Below are positions 44,010 to 55,555 of a stretch of DNA of 64,000 nt, piece by piece. This stretch comes from Torymus aiolomorphi (taxonomy: Eukaryota > Arthropoda > Insecta > Hymenoptera > Torymidae): positions 243,728,430-243,792,429 of the forward strand of contig CM070874.1 of assembly GCA_036365515.1 (NCBI GenBank), given 5' to 3'. A program made the position numbers and the translations under genes. The notes beneath the pieces were generated by a model. It saw nothing but the letters and a program-made list of their open reading frames with translations. It did not search any database and was not told the origin of the DNA. Positions within the stretch are counted from its first letter, which is position 1, and the number at the start of each line of letters is the position of its first letter.

Positions 44010-45215
44010 CTATTTTTTTAATCGCAAGGAACGTCTTAATTGTACAGGTTGATCATTTGTTAGATCTTTTTCTGATGTCAGTTGTTGTCTAGTTTCTATG
44101 GGAAAGTCAGCATTCGATTGAAAAGCGATCATTTGATCCAGATGCCGTTTCCAAATAATACCAGGACTAATTTCAACGAGGTATGTTACTGGTGACAATT
44201 GCCGTTTAATTACAGCTTGTATGCGCTTTTTACTGTTTACTGTGTCGTCATCTACCATCACGTGGTCGCCCATATCGAATACTGCCTGCCTTCTCCCCTT
44301 TTTTTATTGAACTTGACACTCCTGATTTTTTATTACATTCAATTAAATTGAATCGTATTCGCAATTCGCGTCCATACATTAAAAACGCAGGTGTTCTGTT
44401 AGTTGTACTATGAGGCGTATTGAGGTAGTCAGAGGGGAATAAATTAATCGCTACTTCCAAATTTTTTCCACTTTTGACAATTTTTGTTACTCTTTTTATA
44501 AAAATTTTCACAAAATTTTCCGCCGTACCATTTGTGGCTGGGTGATGTGGTGGCGAGAATGATTGATTGATTCCTCTTTTTTTTACAAAATTCCGCAAAT
44601 TCCACACTCTTGTACTAAGGTCCGCAATCGGTTACCAGTAATTTTGGATAACCAAACCTTACAAAGATTTTAGTAAATGCATCGATTACTCGCTTTGAAG
44701 TTGTGTTTTGACCCATATCTACTACTTCTGGCCACTTAGAATGAGCATCTAAAACTATCATAAACATTCGACCATTTAAGCTTAAAAAATCACTGTGGAT
44801 ACGAATCCAGGGTTTCTCTGGCCACGGCCAAGGTGTGAGTGGCGGTTTCGCGGGCTTAGGAGCCTCCTCAACACAGACTATGCAACTTTTAACCATACTT
44901 TCTATAATCATTATCTAAACCAGGCCAGCACACGTTTGCCCTAGCCAAAGTTTCCATTTTAACAATACCCGGGTGAGATTCGTGAATGCTTTTAAGAATC
45001 ATTTGGCGTAAACTAATTGAAATTACTACTTTTTTTCCTCGCATTAAACATCCGTCTTCTACAATAAATTCATTTCGCTTAGAAAAATATTTTTTTTCCT
45101 CATCAGGCAGATTTTTTTCTATAATCCAGCCGTCTTGTACATATCTTATTATTTTTCTTAGTACATTACATTTCTCACTTTCGCGTTTTCTTTCTTTTTG
45201 AGTAATAATTTTCAT
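44010..45215 (-). pseudogene. Gypsy integrase
   Basis: Pieces in order on the minus strand: 45215-44889 (zinc-region remnant ESHPGIVKMETLARANVCWP), 44911-44615 (SCIVCVE, first Asp in IHSDFLSLNG, second Asp in VTDCGP), 44607-44248 (SPPHHPATNGTAENFVKIFI with the catalytic Glu, then NTPHSTTNRTPAFLMYGREL), and 44273-44010 (C-terminal GDHVMVDDD and PGIIWKRHLDQMI). The D-D-E residues are all present, but frame changes near 44900, 44610 and 44260 break the chain. It would insert retrotransposon cDNA into chromosomes. Confidence 0.88.
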
Positions 45216-45322
45216 ACCTTCTGTTACATAGTTAAGTACGTTATCTGCATTTGCGAATACTACTGTGTCATCGTGAATGGGTAGTATTTAAAGTGCATCG
45301 CAATTTCCATTTTTTGTTGTAC

Positions 45323-46747
45323 TTATGTACACCATTGTATATCGAAACCCTGAAAAAAATAACTCCATCTTTGAAGACGATTCGCAATTGTGAGGGGTAT
45401 TCCTTTATTCGGACCAAATATATATAATAGGGACTTATGGTCTGTTCGTAAAATTATTTCACGGCCAAATACATATTTATAATATTTTTTGAATCCGAAA
45501 ATAATTGCGCTTGCCTCTTTATCGATTATCGCGCGGCTTAGCTCTTGTTTTGGAATGATTTTCGAGGCATATTCAATAGATCGCTCACTACCATCTTTAT
45601 AGCGGTGTGATAATATTGCAGACAAGCCGTATGAAGAAGCATCAGAAGCTAATGTTAATTGTTCATTTTTATCATAATGGGCTAATACCCGGTCAGATGA
45701 AAGCTCTTGCTTTGCCCACATGAATGCTTTTTCACACTGCTGTGTCCACTCAAATTTTTCTTTTTTTGAACAATCATAAAGTGGCTTTAACATTTCTACC
45801 CTTTTTGATATAAATCCCGCATAATATGTAACTGAACCTAAAAACGAGTCCAGCTGTTTCTGATCGTTAGGCCTTGGCGCTTCCAGTATCGCTTTGACTT
45901 TATTAAGTGACTTATGTAAACCTGTTTTATCAATTAAAAAGCCTAAAATTTCTAAGTTTTCTTTAAAAAAGTTACATTTACGTTTGTTAACTCTTAGTCC
46001 AGCATCTTGTAATCTTTGTAAAACTAATTTTAAATTTTCAAAGTGCTTCTGTAAATTTTTTCCAGTAACATAAATATTATCTAAATATACTGCTGCATGT
46101 TCAATACCGCGTAAACAGTTTTTCATTTTTTCTTGGAAGTCACCTGGACCTGAAGCGATGCCTTCTGCTAGTTTCGTGTATTGATATAAACCTCTATGCG
46201 TAATTATGGTTAGTAACTCGCGACAACTGTTATCTACTGGGATTTCCATGTATACATGTAACAAATCAATTTCCGAAAACAATTCGCCGCCTTCTAACAC
46301 AAAAAAAATATCTTTTATACCTGGTAGTGGGTATTTATTTATAACTAATTGTGGGTTTACAGTCAATTTAAAATTACCGCATATTCGGATTTCACCGTTT
46401 GCTTTCCATGCAGGCACTATTGGCGTAGCCCATTCACTGTCTCTTACCTTCACTATGTGCCCTTCTCGCTCTAACCTTTCAAGTTCTTTCTCAATTTTTT
46501 CTTTTAATGAAAAAGGCAGTTGACTTGGCTTCAAAGCTACTGGTCGCGCATTCGGCTTTAACGTCAATTTAAACGTGCCTTTATTAAATACTCTTGCAGT
46601 TTTACTAAACAATTCCGGGAATTTTTTAATCAATTTTTCACTTAAATCCGATAACTTAATACTGTTTATTTGATTATTTTTCTCTAACTTGAAAGGCCAG
46701 AGCCCGAATGCATATAGCCATTGTCGTCCAAAATAGGCCCTTCGCAT
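45323..46747 (-). CDS. Gypsy reverse transcriptase and RNase H
   Basis: 474-codon ORF. RT motifs: REGHIVKVRDSEWATPIVPA, IDLLHVYMEIPV (first catalytic Asp), YTKLAEGIASGPGDFQ, and AAVYLDNIYVTGKN. The catalytic box reads YLDN rather than YLDD, so the third essential Asp is lost. RNase H: LASDASSYGLSAILSH, DKEASAIIFGF and LRTDHKSLLYIFG keep the acidic residues. The start Met at 46747 is not biological; upstream the protease runs in another frame (change near 46735). Confidence 0.9.
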   Translation of the reverse strand: MRRAYFGRQWLYAFGLWPFKLEKNNQINSIKLSDLSEKLIKKFPELFSKTARVFNKGTFKLTLKPNARPVALKPSQLPFSLKEKIEKELERLEREGHIVKVRDSEWATPIVPAWKANGEIRICGNFKLTVNPQLVINKYPLPGIKDIFFVLEGGELFSEIDLLHVYMEIPVDNSCRELLTIITHRGLYQYTKLAEGIASGPGDFQEKMKNCLRGIEHAAVYLDNIYVTGKNLQKHFENLKLVLQRLQDAGLRVNKRKCNFFKENLEILGFLIDKTGLHKSLNKVKAILEAPRPNDQKQLDSFLGSVTYYAGFISKRVEMLKPLYDCSKKEKFEWTQQCEKAFMWAKQELSSDRVLAHYDKNEQLTLASDASSYGLSAILSHRYKDGSERSIEYASKIIPKQELSRAIIDKEASAIIFGFKKYYKYVFGREIILRTDHKSLLYIFGPNKGIPLTIANRLQRWSYFFQGFDIQWCT

Positions 46748-46983
46748 GGCATAATATACAAATCTAGTTTCCGTTTTACATTTTCGTATTGAACATCGAC
46801 TTTAATTAATCCTACTGGTGATAACAGGACGTTTCCATACGCATTCAAAACTAAACTTGCCTTACTCATTACTACATTTTGAAATAAAGATAAATATTTG
46901 GATTGCGACATTACCGAAACGAACGTGCCTGAGTCTACTTCCACACGCATTCTTTTATTGTCAATACTCACGGTCAAATACAT
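46684..46983 (-). pseudogene. Gypsy aspartic protease
   Basis: MYLTVSIDNKRMRVEVDSGT carries the DSGT active-site loop, followed by hydrophobic strands (SLVLNAYGNVLLSPVGLIKV). The conserved segment before RT then runs into the RT frame after a one-base shift near 46735. Confidence 0.75.
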
Positions 46984-47244
46984 CGGCCCCTTGGCAGGGC
47001 TCTGCCTCAGCGTATTTACCGCGTTCTTACCCGACTCAAGGTGAAATAAGTCTGTTCAAAAAGGGAAATCGTCGTCCTCGGAGTCCTCTTTATTCTTGTG
47101 TTCGTCGATTTTTTCGTGCATGTGTTTAACTTGAGTTTTTTTTTCTTCTGATTTTGTATCGGCTGTCTTTCTGCATACCTTATCCAGATGACCTTTTATT
47201 CCGTACACGTTGCAAATAGCATGGCGATGGTGGCAATTTTTCGC

Positions 47245-48162
47245 CTAGTGATTGAGTTTCCCACAGCAATAGCAGTCGATTGTTTTGTCTTTGTTGACTT
47301 GCTTTCCTTTTTTACAATTCGGATTATATTGTTTTTTTTCCTGCACGAATTTCTTCTTTTTTTGAATAAAATTCATTTCTCGTGGTGATGTTTCCATGGT
47401 ATGACTGGTGCTCGTTGCGCTGGCAATAGCTTTAGCTTTTTCTTGTCCAATTGCGGTTTCGTATGCTTTATTAAAGGTTATATCTTTTTCTCGAAATAAA
47501 AGTACCCTTGTGTCTTGATCTTTCACTCCACAGACTAGTCGATCGCGTAACATCGTATTTAAATCCGCAAAGTTGCAATTTACTGCGAATTTCAGCAGTG
47601 GTGCGCAAAACTCAGCTACCGATTCACCTGTTTCTTGCACAGCTTGATTAAATTTGCATCTTTCGACTGCTTCGGATAGTTTTGAATTTAAGTGGTTTTT
47701 CATTAACTCTTACAGTTGGGTGTAAGTTTTATCTTTTGGTTTCACTCGTGCGCATAAATCTCGTATAAGTGTATATGATTTAGCACTCACTTTTGTCAAA
47801 ATTATTGCCTTTTGTTTACTTTGATCTGTAATGCCATTTGCTGTGAAATATAAGTCGAGCCGTTCCATAAAAGTTTCCCAGTCATCTTGATTAGCTTCAA
47901 AGTCTAGTTATGTTCTGATTTCTACCATTATTGCAGGAATAGTCAATTCTTCTTCTTTAATGTTTGTTTGGTCATTATCTTCTTTTTCCACCACTTTATC
48001 TTCTTTGAGAGCTGTTTTTAAAATCTTTCTTAAATTATCTAGGGTATCTGTACTTTCGTGCCCTATATTATTGGCATTCAAATATTGAAGTACTTCATCT
48101 TTGCGCAAATTGTGAACCCATCCAGTTTTTTGTTTTTCAACTTTACTATCACTTCCACTCAT
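47245..48162 (-). pseudogene. Gypsy gag
   Basis: The N-terminal ORF starts MSGSDSKVEKQKTGWVHNLR at 48162 and stops at 47908. A second ORF (47703-47245) continues MKNHLNSKLSEAVERCKFNQ, EFCAPLLKFAVNCNFADLNT and ends with KTIDCYCCGKLNH, the first half of a CCHC knuckle. The rest of the knuckle is in another frame near 47230. A stop and frameshift between the two ORFs make it inactive. Confidence 0.8.
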
Positions 48163-48254
48163 TCGTGATTTTACTTACTTATTAATAATCTTATGCAGTA
48201 TCCTGCACTCTGCACACGAGCGTAACAAAAAATGTAATTTTCTCGTCGCCAAAT

Positions 48255-48449
48255 TGTTATATCTGTATTTACTTGTGGGCTCAAGGAGACAAAGCAAAGA
48301 TACTTTAGAAATATCCTTTACAGTTAGCTTTATTTATACGTCTGTACATAGCGGTTCTCCAGCGTATACTGACTGCCGTCGAGCTGTGCTCGTCTTACTC
48401 GGACACGTTTACATTGTTGCCAGATTCGTACATTCTTACATATATTACA
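48255..48449 (-). repeat. Gypsy 5' LTR
   Basis: 195 bp. On the minus strand the PBS and gag follow it. Confidence 0.92.
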
Positions 48450-49085
48450 GAAATAATACTAGTAATGTTCGTCCAATTTCTTGAAACATCATGAAAATAT
48501 TCATGAAATATTTCTGTAATGTTCATGCAATATTACGCGGAATATTGTTGCGTAATATTTCAGTAACATTTCAGTTAAATATTGCTGGAATATTTCAGAA
48601 ACGTTTCTAGAAAGATTGGAAAAATTTCTTCAATCTAACGACGAATATGAAGACATTATTACAGAAATATTTCATGAAATGTTTGTCCGAAAGATTACTG
48701 TAATGTATTGCGTTATATTTTCTCGGAATATTGCTGGAATAATTCAGAAACGTTTCTAGAAAGATTGAAAAAAATTTCTTCAATCTAACGACGAATATCG
48801 AGACATTATTGCAGAAATACATCATGAAATGTTTCTCCGAAATATAAGTGCAATGTATCCCGTTATATTTTCTGGGAATATTGCTGGAATATTCCAGAAA
48901 CATTTCAAGAAAGATTGAAAAATAATTCTTCAATCTAACATGGAATATCAAGACATGATTACTGAAATATTTTACGAAATGTTTCTCCGAAATATTCCTG
49001 CAATGTATGGAGTTATGTTTTCTCGGGATATTGTTGGAATATTTCTTAAACGTTTCTAGAAATATTGAAAAATAATTTTTGGATC
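48450..49085. repeat. ATATTTC-rich repeat, between gypsy and the hAT-like element
   Basis: Three diverged tandem units of about 180 bp contain ATTCTTCAATCTAACGTGGA-like and TTTCAGAAACGTTTCTAGAA sequence. This is the continuation of 43630-43782; it resumes at about 55556. Confidence 0.65.
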
Positions 49086-49589
49086 TAGGGATGGGCGATA
49101 TATATCCATATTTCCGTATATCGATATTTTAATCGATATCTTATTATCAAATATCGGATATCGATATGAATACAAATGTTCAAGAAAAATAAATTTTAAA
49201 TCAAATCGGACCCACCGCGGAGCTCCCGGTGGAATACTAGTTGTTTGCGTGAAAGCGTATACGTGAGCGTGTAGATAAGTGGCAGAAAATAATAAAAAAA
49301 AAAAAAAAAAAAATTAAAAAAAACTCAAACCCTAGCAGGTGGAGGAGTCGAAATCCACACTGAATGAGCGGGTGAAAGTAAAAATTAAAATAAAATTTAG
49401 TCCAAAAGCCAGGCGACGGAAACTCCACACAGAAGTAGTGATGCATAATATCAAGCTTCGATATCGATATTAGATATCGGTATTAATTATTTCTTTATTG
49501 TCGATACGTACAATATATTGCTATTATATTATCGATATTTCTAATATCGATAATTTATCCATGTGGACATGAAAAAATGAGCAAATCGT

Positions 49590-49947
49590 TAATTTAAATA
49601 ATTTTTAAACCCAAGTAGGCGGGGGACGCGAGGTCCATGCATATTAGGAAATTTCGTAGACGTGCAACAATAAGCAAGACGATTACTTAAAAAATATTGT
49701 AAAACCAAATAGGCGTGGGATATGAGGTACACGCATATAAGGGAAAAATGTAGACACTAAAAAATAAGCAAAACGATTATTTATATAATTTTTAAAACCA
49801 AGTAGGCGCGGGATACGAGATCCACGCGTATATGGGAGCGCGTCCGACGTGCATACAAGGCCAAATAATTATTTAAATAATTATTAAGCCCAAGTAGGCA
49901 GTCGAAGCAAGTTCCACGCGTATACGGAAATAAGGGAGACGTTTATA
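49590..49947 (-). repeat. 92-bp satellite, left block, inverted
   Basis: Four diverged monomers in the orientation opposite to 53000-55130, with AAGTAGGC landmarks at about 49613, 49711, 49801 and 49890 and AATTATTTAAATAATT in the last. Confidence 0.7.
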
Positions 49948-49949
49948 TA

Positions 49950-52900
49950 CAAGGTGTCCCATTTTAATCGCCCCAGGCAAATATCTTGAAAAGTATGAGA
50001 GATGGAAAAAAACTTTAAAAACAAAAGTTGTAGGGTGCAAAGGGGGTCAGCTAATGGTAACAACGACTTTGACCTTGAACTCTATTTTCAAGGTTATTTC
50101 AAGGTCAAAGTGATTTTTTTAAATGAGAATCCCTACTTTCGACCCCGGAAATGGAAAGATCAGAAAATTTTACGTTCAGAAAGGTCTGATATGTTGGGGT
50201 TTCAAGGTCAACCAGCTAATTTAATGAGGTCAACCTGGGAATACCTCTAGGAAGGACAAAATTTACCTTGACGTTCAAGGTCATTTTAAGGTATGTTGAT
50301 TTTATAAAATGGAACCCCTTATTTTTGACCCTGGAAATGGAAAGAGCAGAAGAATTTACGTCCGAATAAGACCTTGACCTCGACCTTGACTTTAACCGTG
50401 ATCTGGAAGGTTAATTTAAGGTCAAGTCGATTTTTTTAAAATCCCCTTATTTTTGACCTCGGAAATGGAAAGAGAAGAAAATTTTACATTCAGATATGTA
50501 CCGTCATATAGTGTCAAAGTTGGCCCTCTGGCATCAATTAAGGGTCAAATCGTGCTGAGGTCAATTGGGGTCAAATTAATTTTTTTAATCTGATGTGTTC
50601 TTACTTTTGTCAGCGTAACTCTGAAGGATTTTTGGGATTAATTTTCGGTATGAAAAGGTACTTTTCTTCTTGTTCTTTCTTGGTTAGGTTGGCACCATTG
50701 AAATGTACGGCTACGTCAAATGATATTTTTTAAGTACGAGTGACCGATTACTTTAAGGTAGTTATGAGACGATGATTTAATGGTTTTGTTATGAGTCAAT
50801 TATAAATATTCGAATTCTTTAGTTTGGTCAATTTGGGAATTTTTTCATTTTTTTTAAAAAGTAATAACAATACTGCACTCGAAAATAGGTAGAGTTAGTT
50901 ATTTTTAGTGGTGTCACTGTGCACAGTGCAAATAAAGAAAACCTTTTGATTTCTTATTATTGAATAGCATACGGTAATGATTTCATGTGTTTATTAGAAT
51001 AAATAACTTTTTTGCTCATTTCCGAAAATTGCCTTCTTAATTTCTTTTTATACATACAATTGAAGTGGAAAACCAAATTTCTTTTGTGGTACCATATTCC
51101 TTTTTGAGATGGCTGATTACATGCCCCAGGAGATTGTGAATATGATAAAAGTTGTTGGTGAATGTCATGATAATTATAGGGCTGCAGAAAGACGGTATGC
51201 CGAGAAATATCCCAATGCCCGTCACCCAGATAGGAAAGCCATCAATAGATTATTAACGCGAGCTGCACAAGGCTCCATCGTTCGTAAGAGGCGCAAAACT
51301 GGAACGAAACAGCACATTGCGCTGGGTGTGCGAGCTATTATTGCTGAAAATCCCCACATTTCAACACGAAATTTGCAACGAATGCATGGTGTTCCTAAAT
51401 CAACAGTAAATCGCCTGTTGAAAACATCTAAATTTCACCCCTACCACGTTCGCCTTACACAAACACTAGAGGATGGAGATTATGCACGGCGTTTAAATTT
51501 TTGTCAATGGGCAAATAATCAGATACGTAGGGACCCTTTCTTTTTTGATCGAGTGCTATTCTCAGATGAAGCAAAATTTGATGATATGGGTGGTGTCAAT
51601 CTTCATAATGCCCACTATTACGCTAAACAAAATCCTCATTGGCAACGAGATCATCGAATCCAGAGACGTTGGTCAATAAACGTGTGGGCAGGTATAATTG
51701 GAGATCATGTGCTGGGACCTATCTTTTACAATCAAAATTTGAATGGACAATTGTATTTGGATATTTTTCAAAACCAGCTACCTCCTCTATTAGAAGATAT
51801 CCCACTTATCTTACGGCGGGATATGTGGTTTCATCAAGATGGAGCTCCTGCACATCGCGTTCGATCAGTCAAGAATTTTCTCAATGATATGTATCGTAAT
51901 CGTTGGATTGGCATCGGCAGCCAAGTACACGAGTGGCCGCCTAGATCCCCAGACCTCACACCTCTTGACTTTTTTTTGTGGGGAGTAGTTAAAGGCAAAG
52001 TTTTTGCACATGCTCCAACAACCTTAGAGAACATGAGAGGAAGAATTATGGAAGCTTTCCAATCCATTTCAGTGGAAACATTGAGGAATGTTCAAGCAAG
52101 CTTCCGAAGAAGGATGCAAATATGTTTCAGAGAGAACGGACACTTGATCAAGCATTTGTTGCCTTAGATCTTCAAATGACAGTCCGTTAATCAATCGGCC
52201 CTTTTCAGGGCCAATGATGTGCGAAATCCTTTCGGCAACCTCCACGCGGTGCACATTGGGTAATGCTAATGTCGAGGGTAGTCTTTCTAATTTTCGATTC
52301 ATTTGAGGGAGAAAAAATACTTTTAGATTCCTAAGTAACTCATAAAAACAGTGAAATCCACTTGAAAAAAATTAATTTATTTATTATTACCCTTAATTGA
52401 CCCCAGAGGGCCAACTTTGGCACCATATGACGGTACATATCTGAACGTAAAATTTTCTTCTCTTTCCATTTCCGAGGTCAAAAATAAGGGGATTTTAAAA
52501 AAATCGACTTGACCTTAAAATAACCTTCCAGATCACCGTTAAAGTCAAGATCGAGGTCAAGGTCATATTCGGACGTAAATTCTTCCGCTCTTTCCGTTTC
52601 CGGGGTCAAAAATAAGGGGTTCCATTTTATAAAATCAACTTACCTTAAAATGACCTTGAACGTCAAGGTCAATTTTGTCCTTCCTAGAGGTATTCCCAGG
52701 TCGACCTCATTAAATTAGCTGGTTGACCTTGAAACCCCAACATATCAGACCTTTCTAAACGTAAAATTTTCAGCTCTTTCCATTTCCGGGGTCGAAAGTA
52801 GGGGTCCTCATTCAAAAAAATCACTTTGACCTTGAAATAACCTTGAAAATAGAGTTCAAGGTCAAAGTCGTTGTTACCATTAGCTGACCCCCTTTGCACC

Positions 52901-52979
52901 CTACAACTTTTGTATTTAAAGTTTTTTTCCATCTCCCATACTTTTCAAGATATTTGGGAGATTAAAATGGGACACCTTG
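49950..52979 (+). mobile_element. Tc1/mariner-type transposon with TIRs of about 640 bp
   Basis: TIRs start CAAGGTGTCCCATTTTAAT; the left arm is 49950 to about 50593 and the right arm about 52361-52979. TA duplications lie at 49948-49949 and 52980-52981. The 3.0-kb element holds one intact transposase. The arms are rich in AGGTCA/TGACCT half-sites. It interrupts the satellite of the hAT-like repeat. Confidence 0.88.
51109..52167 (+). CDS. Tc1/mariner-type transposase with wide DD42D spacing, intact
   Basis: 352 aa from the ATG at 51109 (MADYMPQEIVNMIKVVGECH). The N-terminal half has a DUF4817-like first helix-turn-helix and a second one (ISTRNLQRMHGVPKSTVNRL). The DDE_3-type core has Asp153 (LFSDEAKFDD), Asp244 (WFHQDGAPAH) and Asp287 (RSPDLTPLDFFLWG). 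There are 42 residues between the last two, against 34 in the mariners of this window, the extra length coming from a GIGSQVHEWPPR stretch. No stop or frameshift. The protein would recognise the long TIRs and insert at TA. This DUF4817-type transposase is common in insects, but the exact family is not assigned. Confidence 0.92.
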   Translation: MADYMPQEIVNMIKVVGECHDNYRAAERRYAEKYPNARHPDRKAINRLLTRAAQGSIVRKRRKTGTKQHIALGVRAIIAENPHISTRNLQRMHGVPKSTVNRLLKTSKFHPYHVRLTQTLEDGDYARRLNFCQWANNQIRRDPFFFDRVLFSDEAKFDDMGGVNLHNAHYYAKQNPHWQRDHRIQRRWSINVWAGIIGDHVLGPIFYNQNLNGQLYLDIFQNQLPPLLEDIPLILRRDMWFHQDGAPAHRVRSVKNFLNDMYRNRWIGIGSQVHEWPPRSPDLTPLDFFLWGVVKGKVFAHAPTTLENMRGRIMEAFQSISVETLRNVQASFRRRMQICFRENGHLIKHLLP

Positions 52980-52999
52980 TATAGCAAAATAATTATTTA

Positions 53000-55130
53000 A
53001 ATAATCCACATCCCCTAGTAGGTGGGGGATACTACCGCATACGCGTAGAACTCACATCTCCCGCTTAATTAGGGTTAAAAATTGTTTAAATAATTCTTTT
53101 GCCTTGTATGCACGTCTGACTCGTTCCCGTATACGCGTGGAACTCGCATCCCTCGCCGACTTGTGGTTAAGAATTATTTAAATAATTATTTTGTAACGTA
53201 TGCATGTCTGACTCCCTCCCGTATACGCGCGGAACTCGCACCCCCCCCCCCCCTACTTGAGATTAAGAATTATTTACGTAATTATTTTGCCATGTTTTTA
53301 CGTCTTATGCGTTCCCATATATCCGTGGAACTCGCATCCCCCGCCTACCTGGGGTTAAGAATTATTTACATAATTATTTTGCCTTGTATGGACGTCTGAC
53401 ACGCTCCCGTATACCAGTGGAACTCGCATCCTCCGCCTACTTGGGGTTAAGAATTATTTACATAATTATTTTGTCTTGTATGCACGACTGGCGCGCTTTG
53501 CTTATACGCGTGGAACTCGAATCCCCCGCCTACTTGGGGTTAGGGATTATTTACATAATTATTTTGCCGTGTATGCACGTTTTACGCGCTCCCCGATTCG
53601 CGTGGAACTCGCATCCTCCGTCTACTTGGGTTTAATAATTATTTACATAACTATTGTGCCTTGTATGCATGTCTGACGCGCTCCCGTATACGCGTGGAAC
53701 TGTCATCCACCGCCTACCTGGGGTTAAGAATTATTTAAATAATTATTTTGCATTGTATGCACGTCTGACGCGCTTCCGTATACCCGTGGAACTCACATCC
53801 CCCGCCTACTTGGGGTTAAGAATTATTTACATAATTATTTTGCAATATTTATACGTCTGACGCGCTCCCGTATAGCCGTGGAACTCGTATCCCCCGCCTA
53901 CCTGCGGTTAAGAATTATTTAAATAATTATTGTTCTGTGTATGCACATCTGACTCGCTCTCGTATTCGCATGGAACTTGCATCCCCCGCCTACTTTGGGT
54001 TAAGAATTATTTAAATAATTATTTTGCCTTGTATGCACGGCTGACGAGCTCCCATATACCCGTGGAATTCGTATCCCCCGCCTACCTGGGGCTAAGAATT
54101 ATTTAAATAATGATGCTACCAGGTGTGCACGTCTGACGTGCTCCCGTATATGCGTGGAACTCGCATCCCACCCCTACTTGGGGTTAAGAATTATTTAAAT
54201 AATTATTTTGCCATGTTTATACGTCTGACGCGCTCCCGTATAGCCGTGGAACTCGTATCCCCCGCCTACCTGCGTTTAAGAATTATTTAAATAATTACTG
54301 TTCCGTGTATACACATCTGACTCGCTCTCTTATACGCGTGGAACTCGCATCCTCCGCCTACTTGGGTTTAATAATTATTTACATAACTATTTTGCCTTGT
54401 ATGCATGTCTGACGCGCTCCCGTATACGCGTGGAACTGCCAGCCCCCGCCTACCTGGGGTTAAAAATTATTTAAATAATTATTTTGCATTGTATGCATGT
54501 CTGATTTGCTCCCGTATACGCGTGGAACTCGCATCCCACCCCTACTTGGGGTTAAGAATTATTTAAATAATTATTTTGCCTTGTATGCACGTCTGACGCG
54601 CTCCCGTATACGCGTGGAACTCGCCTCCCCCACCTACTTGAGGTTAAGAATTATTTACATAATTATTTTGCCATGTATGTTCATCTGACGCGCTTCCGTA
54701 TACCCGTGGAACTCGCATCCCCCGCCTACCTGGGGTTAAGAATTATTTAAATAATTATTTTGCTATGTATGTACGTCTGACTCGCTTCCGTATACGCGTG
54801 GAACTTGCATCCCCCGCCTACTTGGGGTTAAGAATTATTTAAATAATTATTTTGTCTTGTATGCACGTCTGACGCGCTCCCGTATACGCGTGGAACTCGC
54901 ATCTCCCGCCTACTTGAGGTTAAGAATTATTTACATAATTATTTTGCCATGTATGTACGTCTGACGCGCTTCCGTATACCCGTGGAACTCGCATCCCCCG
55001 CCTTCTTGGGGTTAAGAATTATTTAAATAATTATTTTGCCATGTATACACGTCTGTCTTATTCCAGTATACGTGTGGAACTCGCATCCCCCGCCTACTTG
55101 TGGTTAAGAATTATTGAAATAATTATTTTG
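53000..55130 (+). repeat. 92-bp satellite, right block, about 23 monomers
   Basis: Landmark GTGGAACTCGCATCCCCCGC at intervals of about 92 bp from 53046 to 55076. Each monomer also has CCTACTTGGGGTTAAGAATT, the palindrome AATTATTTAAATAATT (some monomers have ATTTACATAA instead) and CGTATACGCG. A run of 13 C lies at about 53240. ORFs across it (53163-54688, 55041-55140) are repeat translations. The unique tail 55140-55400 follows. Confidence 0.92.
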
Positions 55131-55555
55131 CCTGTTATTACACGTGTACGTAACACTCGACTCCAGCTTAAATTGACTCGTCATTTGAACGCGCGCTCTA
55201 TGGCGCTCAACGTAAGCGCCAATCGGCGACGGTCTCTGCTGCGTAGGCTCAATCAACTTCCCAGCGAAAATGTGACACCACCACTGCACGTATATAGGAT
55301 GGCGCATCCGCGTGCAATTCGGTTTTGGAAACTAAAATCTTTCTTCATCAGGGATATTGACTGCTGTGCCTATTTGAGATTTGGATATTTTTTTTAATTT
55401 CATTATTATTTTTGGATAATCTTGATATTTTGATGTCGATATTTGGAATGTCAATATTTTAAATGCGATATAATGTTAATATCGATATTTATTATCTCGG
55501 TATTATCGATATGACAATATCGATATTTACATGGAATATCGCCCATCACTTGAGT

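Larger units (their letters stand above)
43783..48449 (-). mobile_element. Ty3/gypsy LTR retrotransposon, minus orientation
   Basis: LTRs of 195 bp (43783-43977 and 48255-48449) begin TGTTATATCTGTATTTACTT and end ATATATTACA on the plus strand. They differ at about four positions (about 2%). The 5-bp duplication GAAAT flanks the element (43778-43782 and 48450-48454). The PBS follows the 5' LTR on the minus strand (TTTGGCGACGAG, about 48242-48253), and the polypurine tract AAAAAAGGGGAGAAG lies at 43979-43993. The order gag, protease, RT, RNase H, integrase is normal; no env. Several frames are broken. Confidence 0.93.
49086..55550. mobile_element. hAT-like repeat carrying inverted satellite blocks, interrupted by a Tc1-like element
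   Basis: The left end TAGGGATGGGCGATAT is mirrored at the right end by ATATCGCCCATCACT. Flanks TTTGGATC (49078-49085) and GTTCGATC (about 55553-55560) look like an 8-bp duplication with two mismatches, as expected of hAT. ATCGATA-rich arms follow at both ends. No hAT transposase is present. A 92-bp satellite occurs inside, inverted on the two sides of the Tc1-like insertion. A hAT-derived non-autonomous foldback is the best guess. Confidence 0.5.

Noticed and set aside
53163..55397. Series of ORFs with ELASPAYLGLRIIYIIIL
   Set aside because: They are translations of the 92-bp satellite; each unit repeats the same peptide in changing frames.
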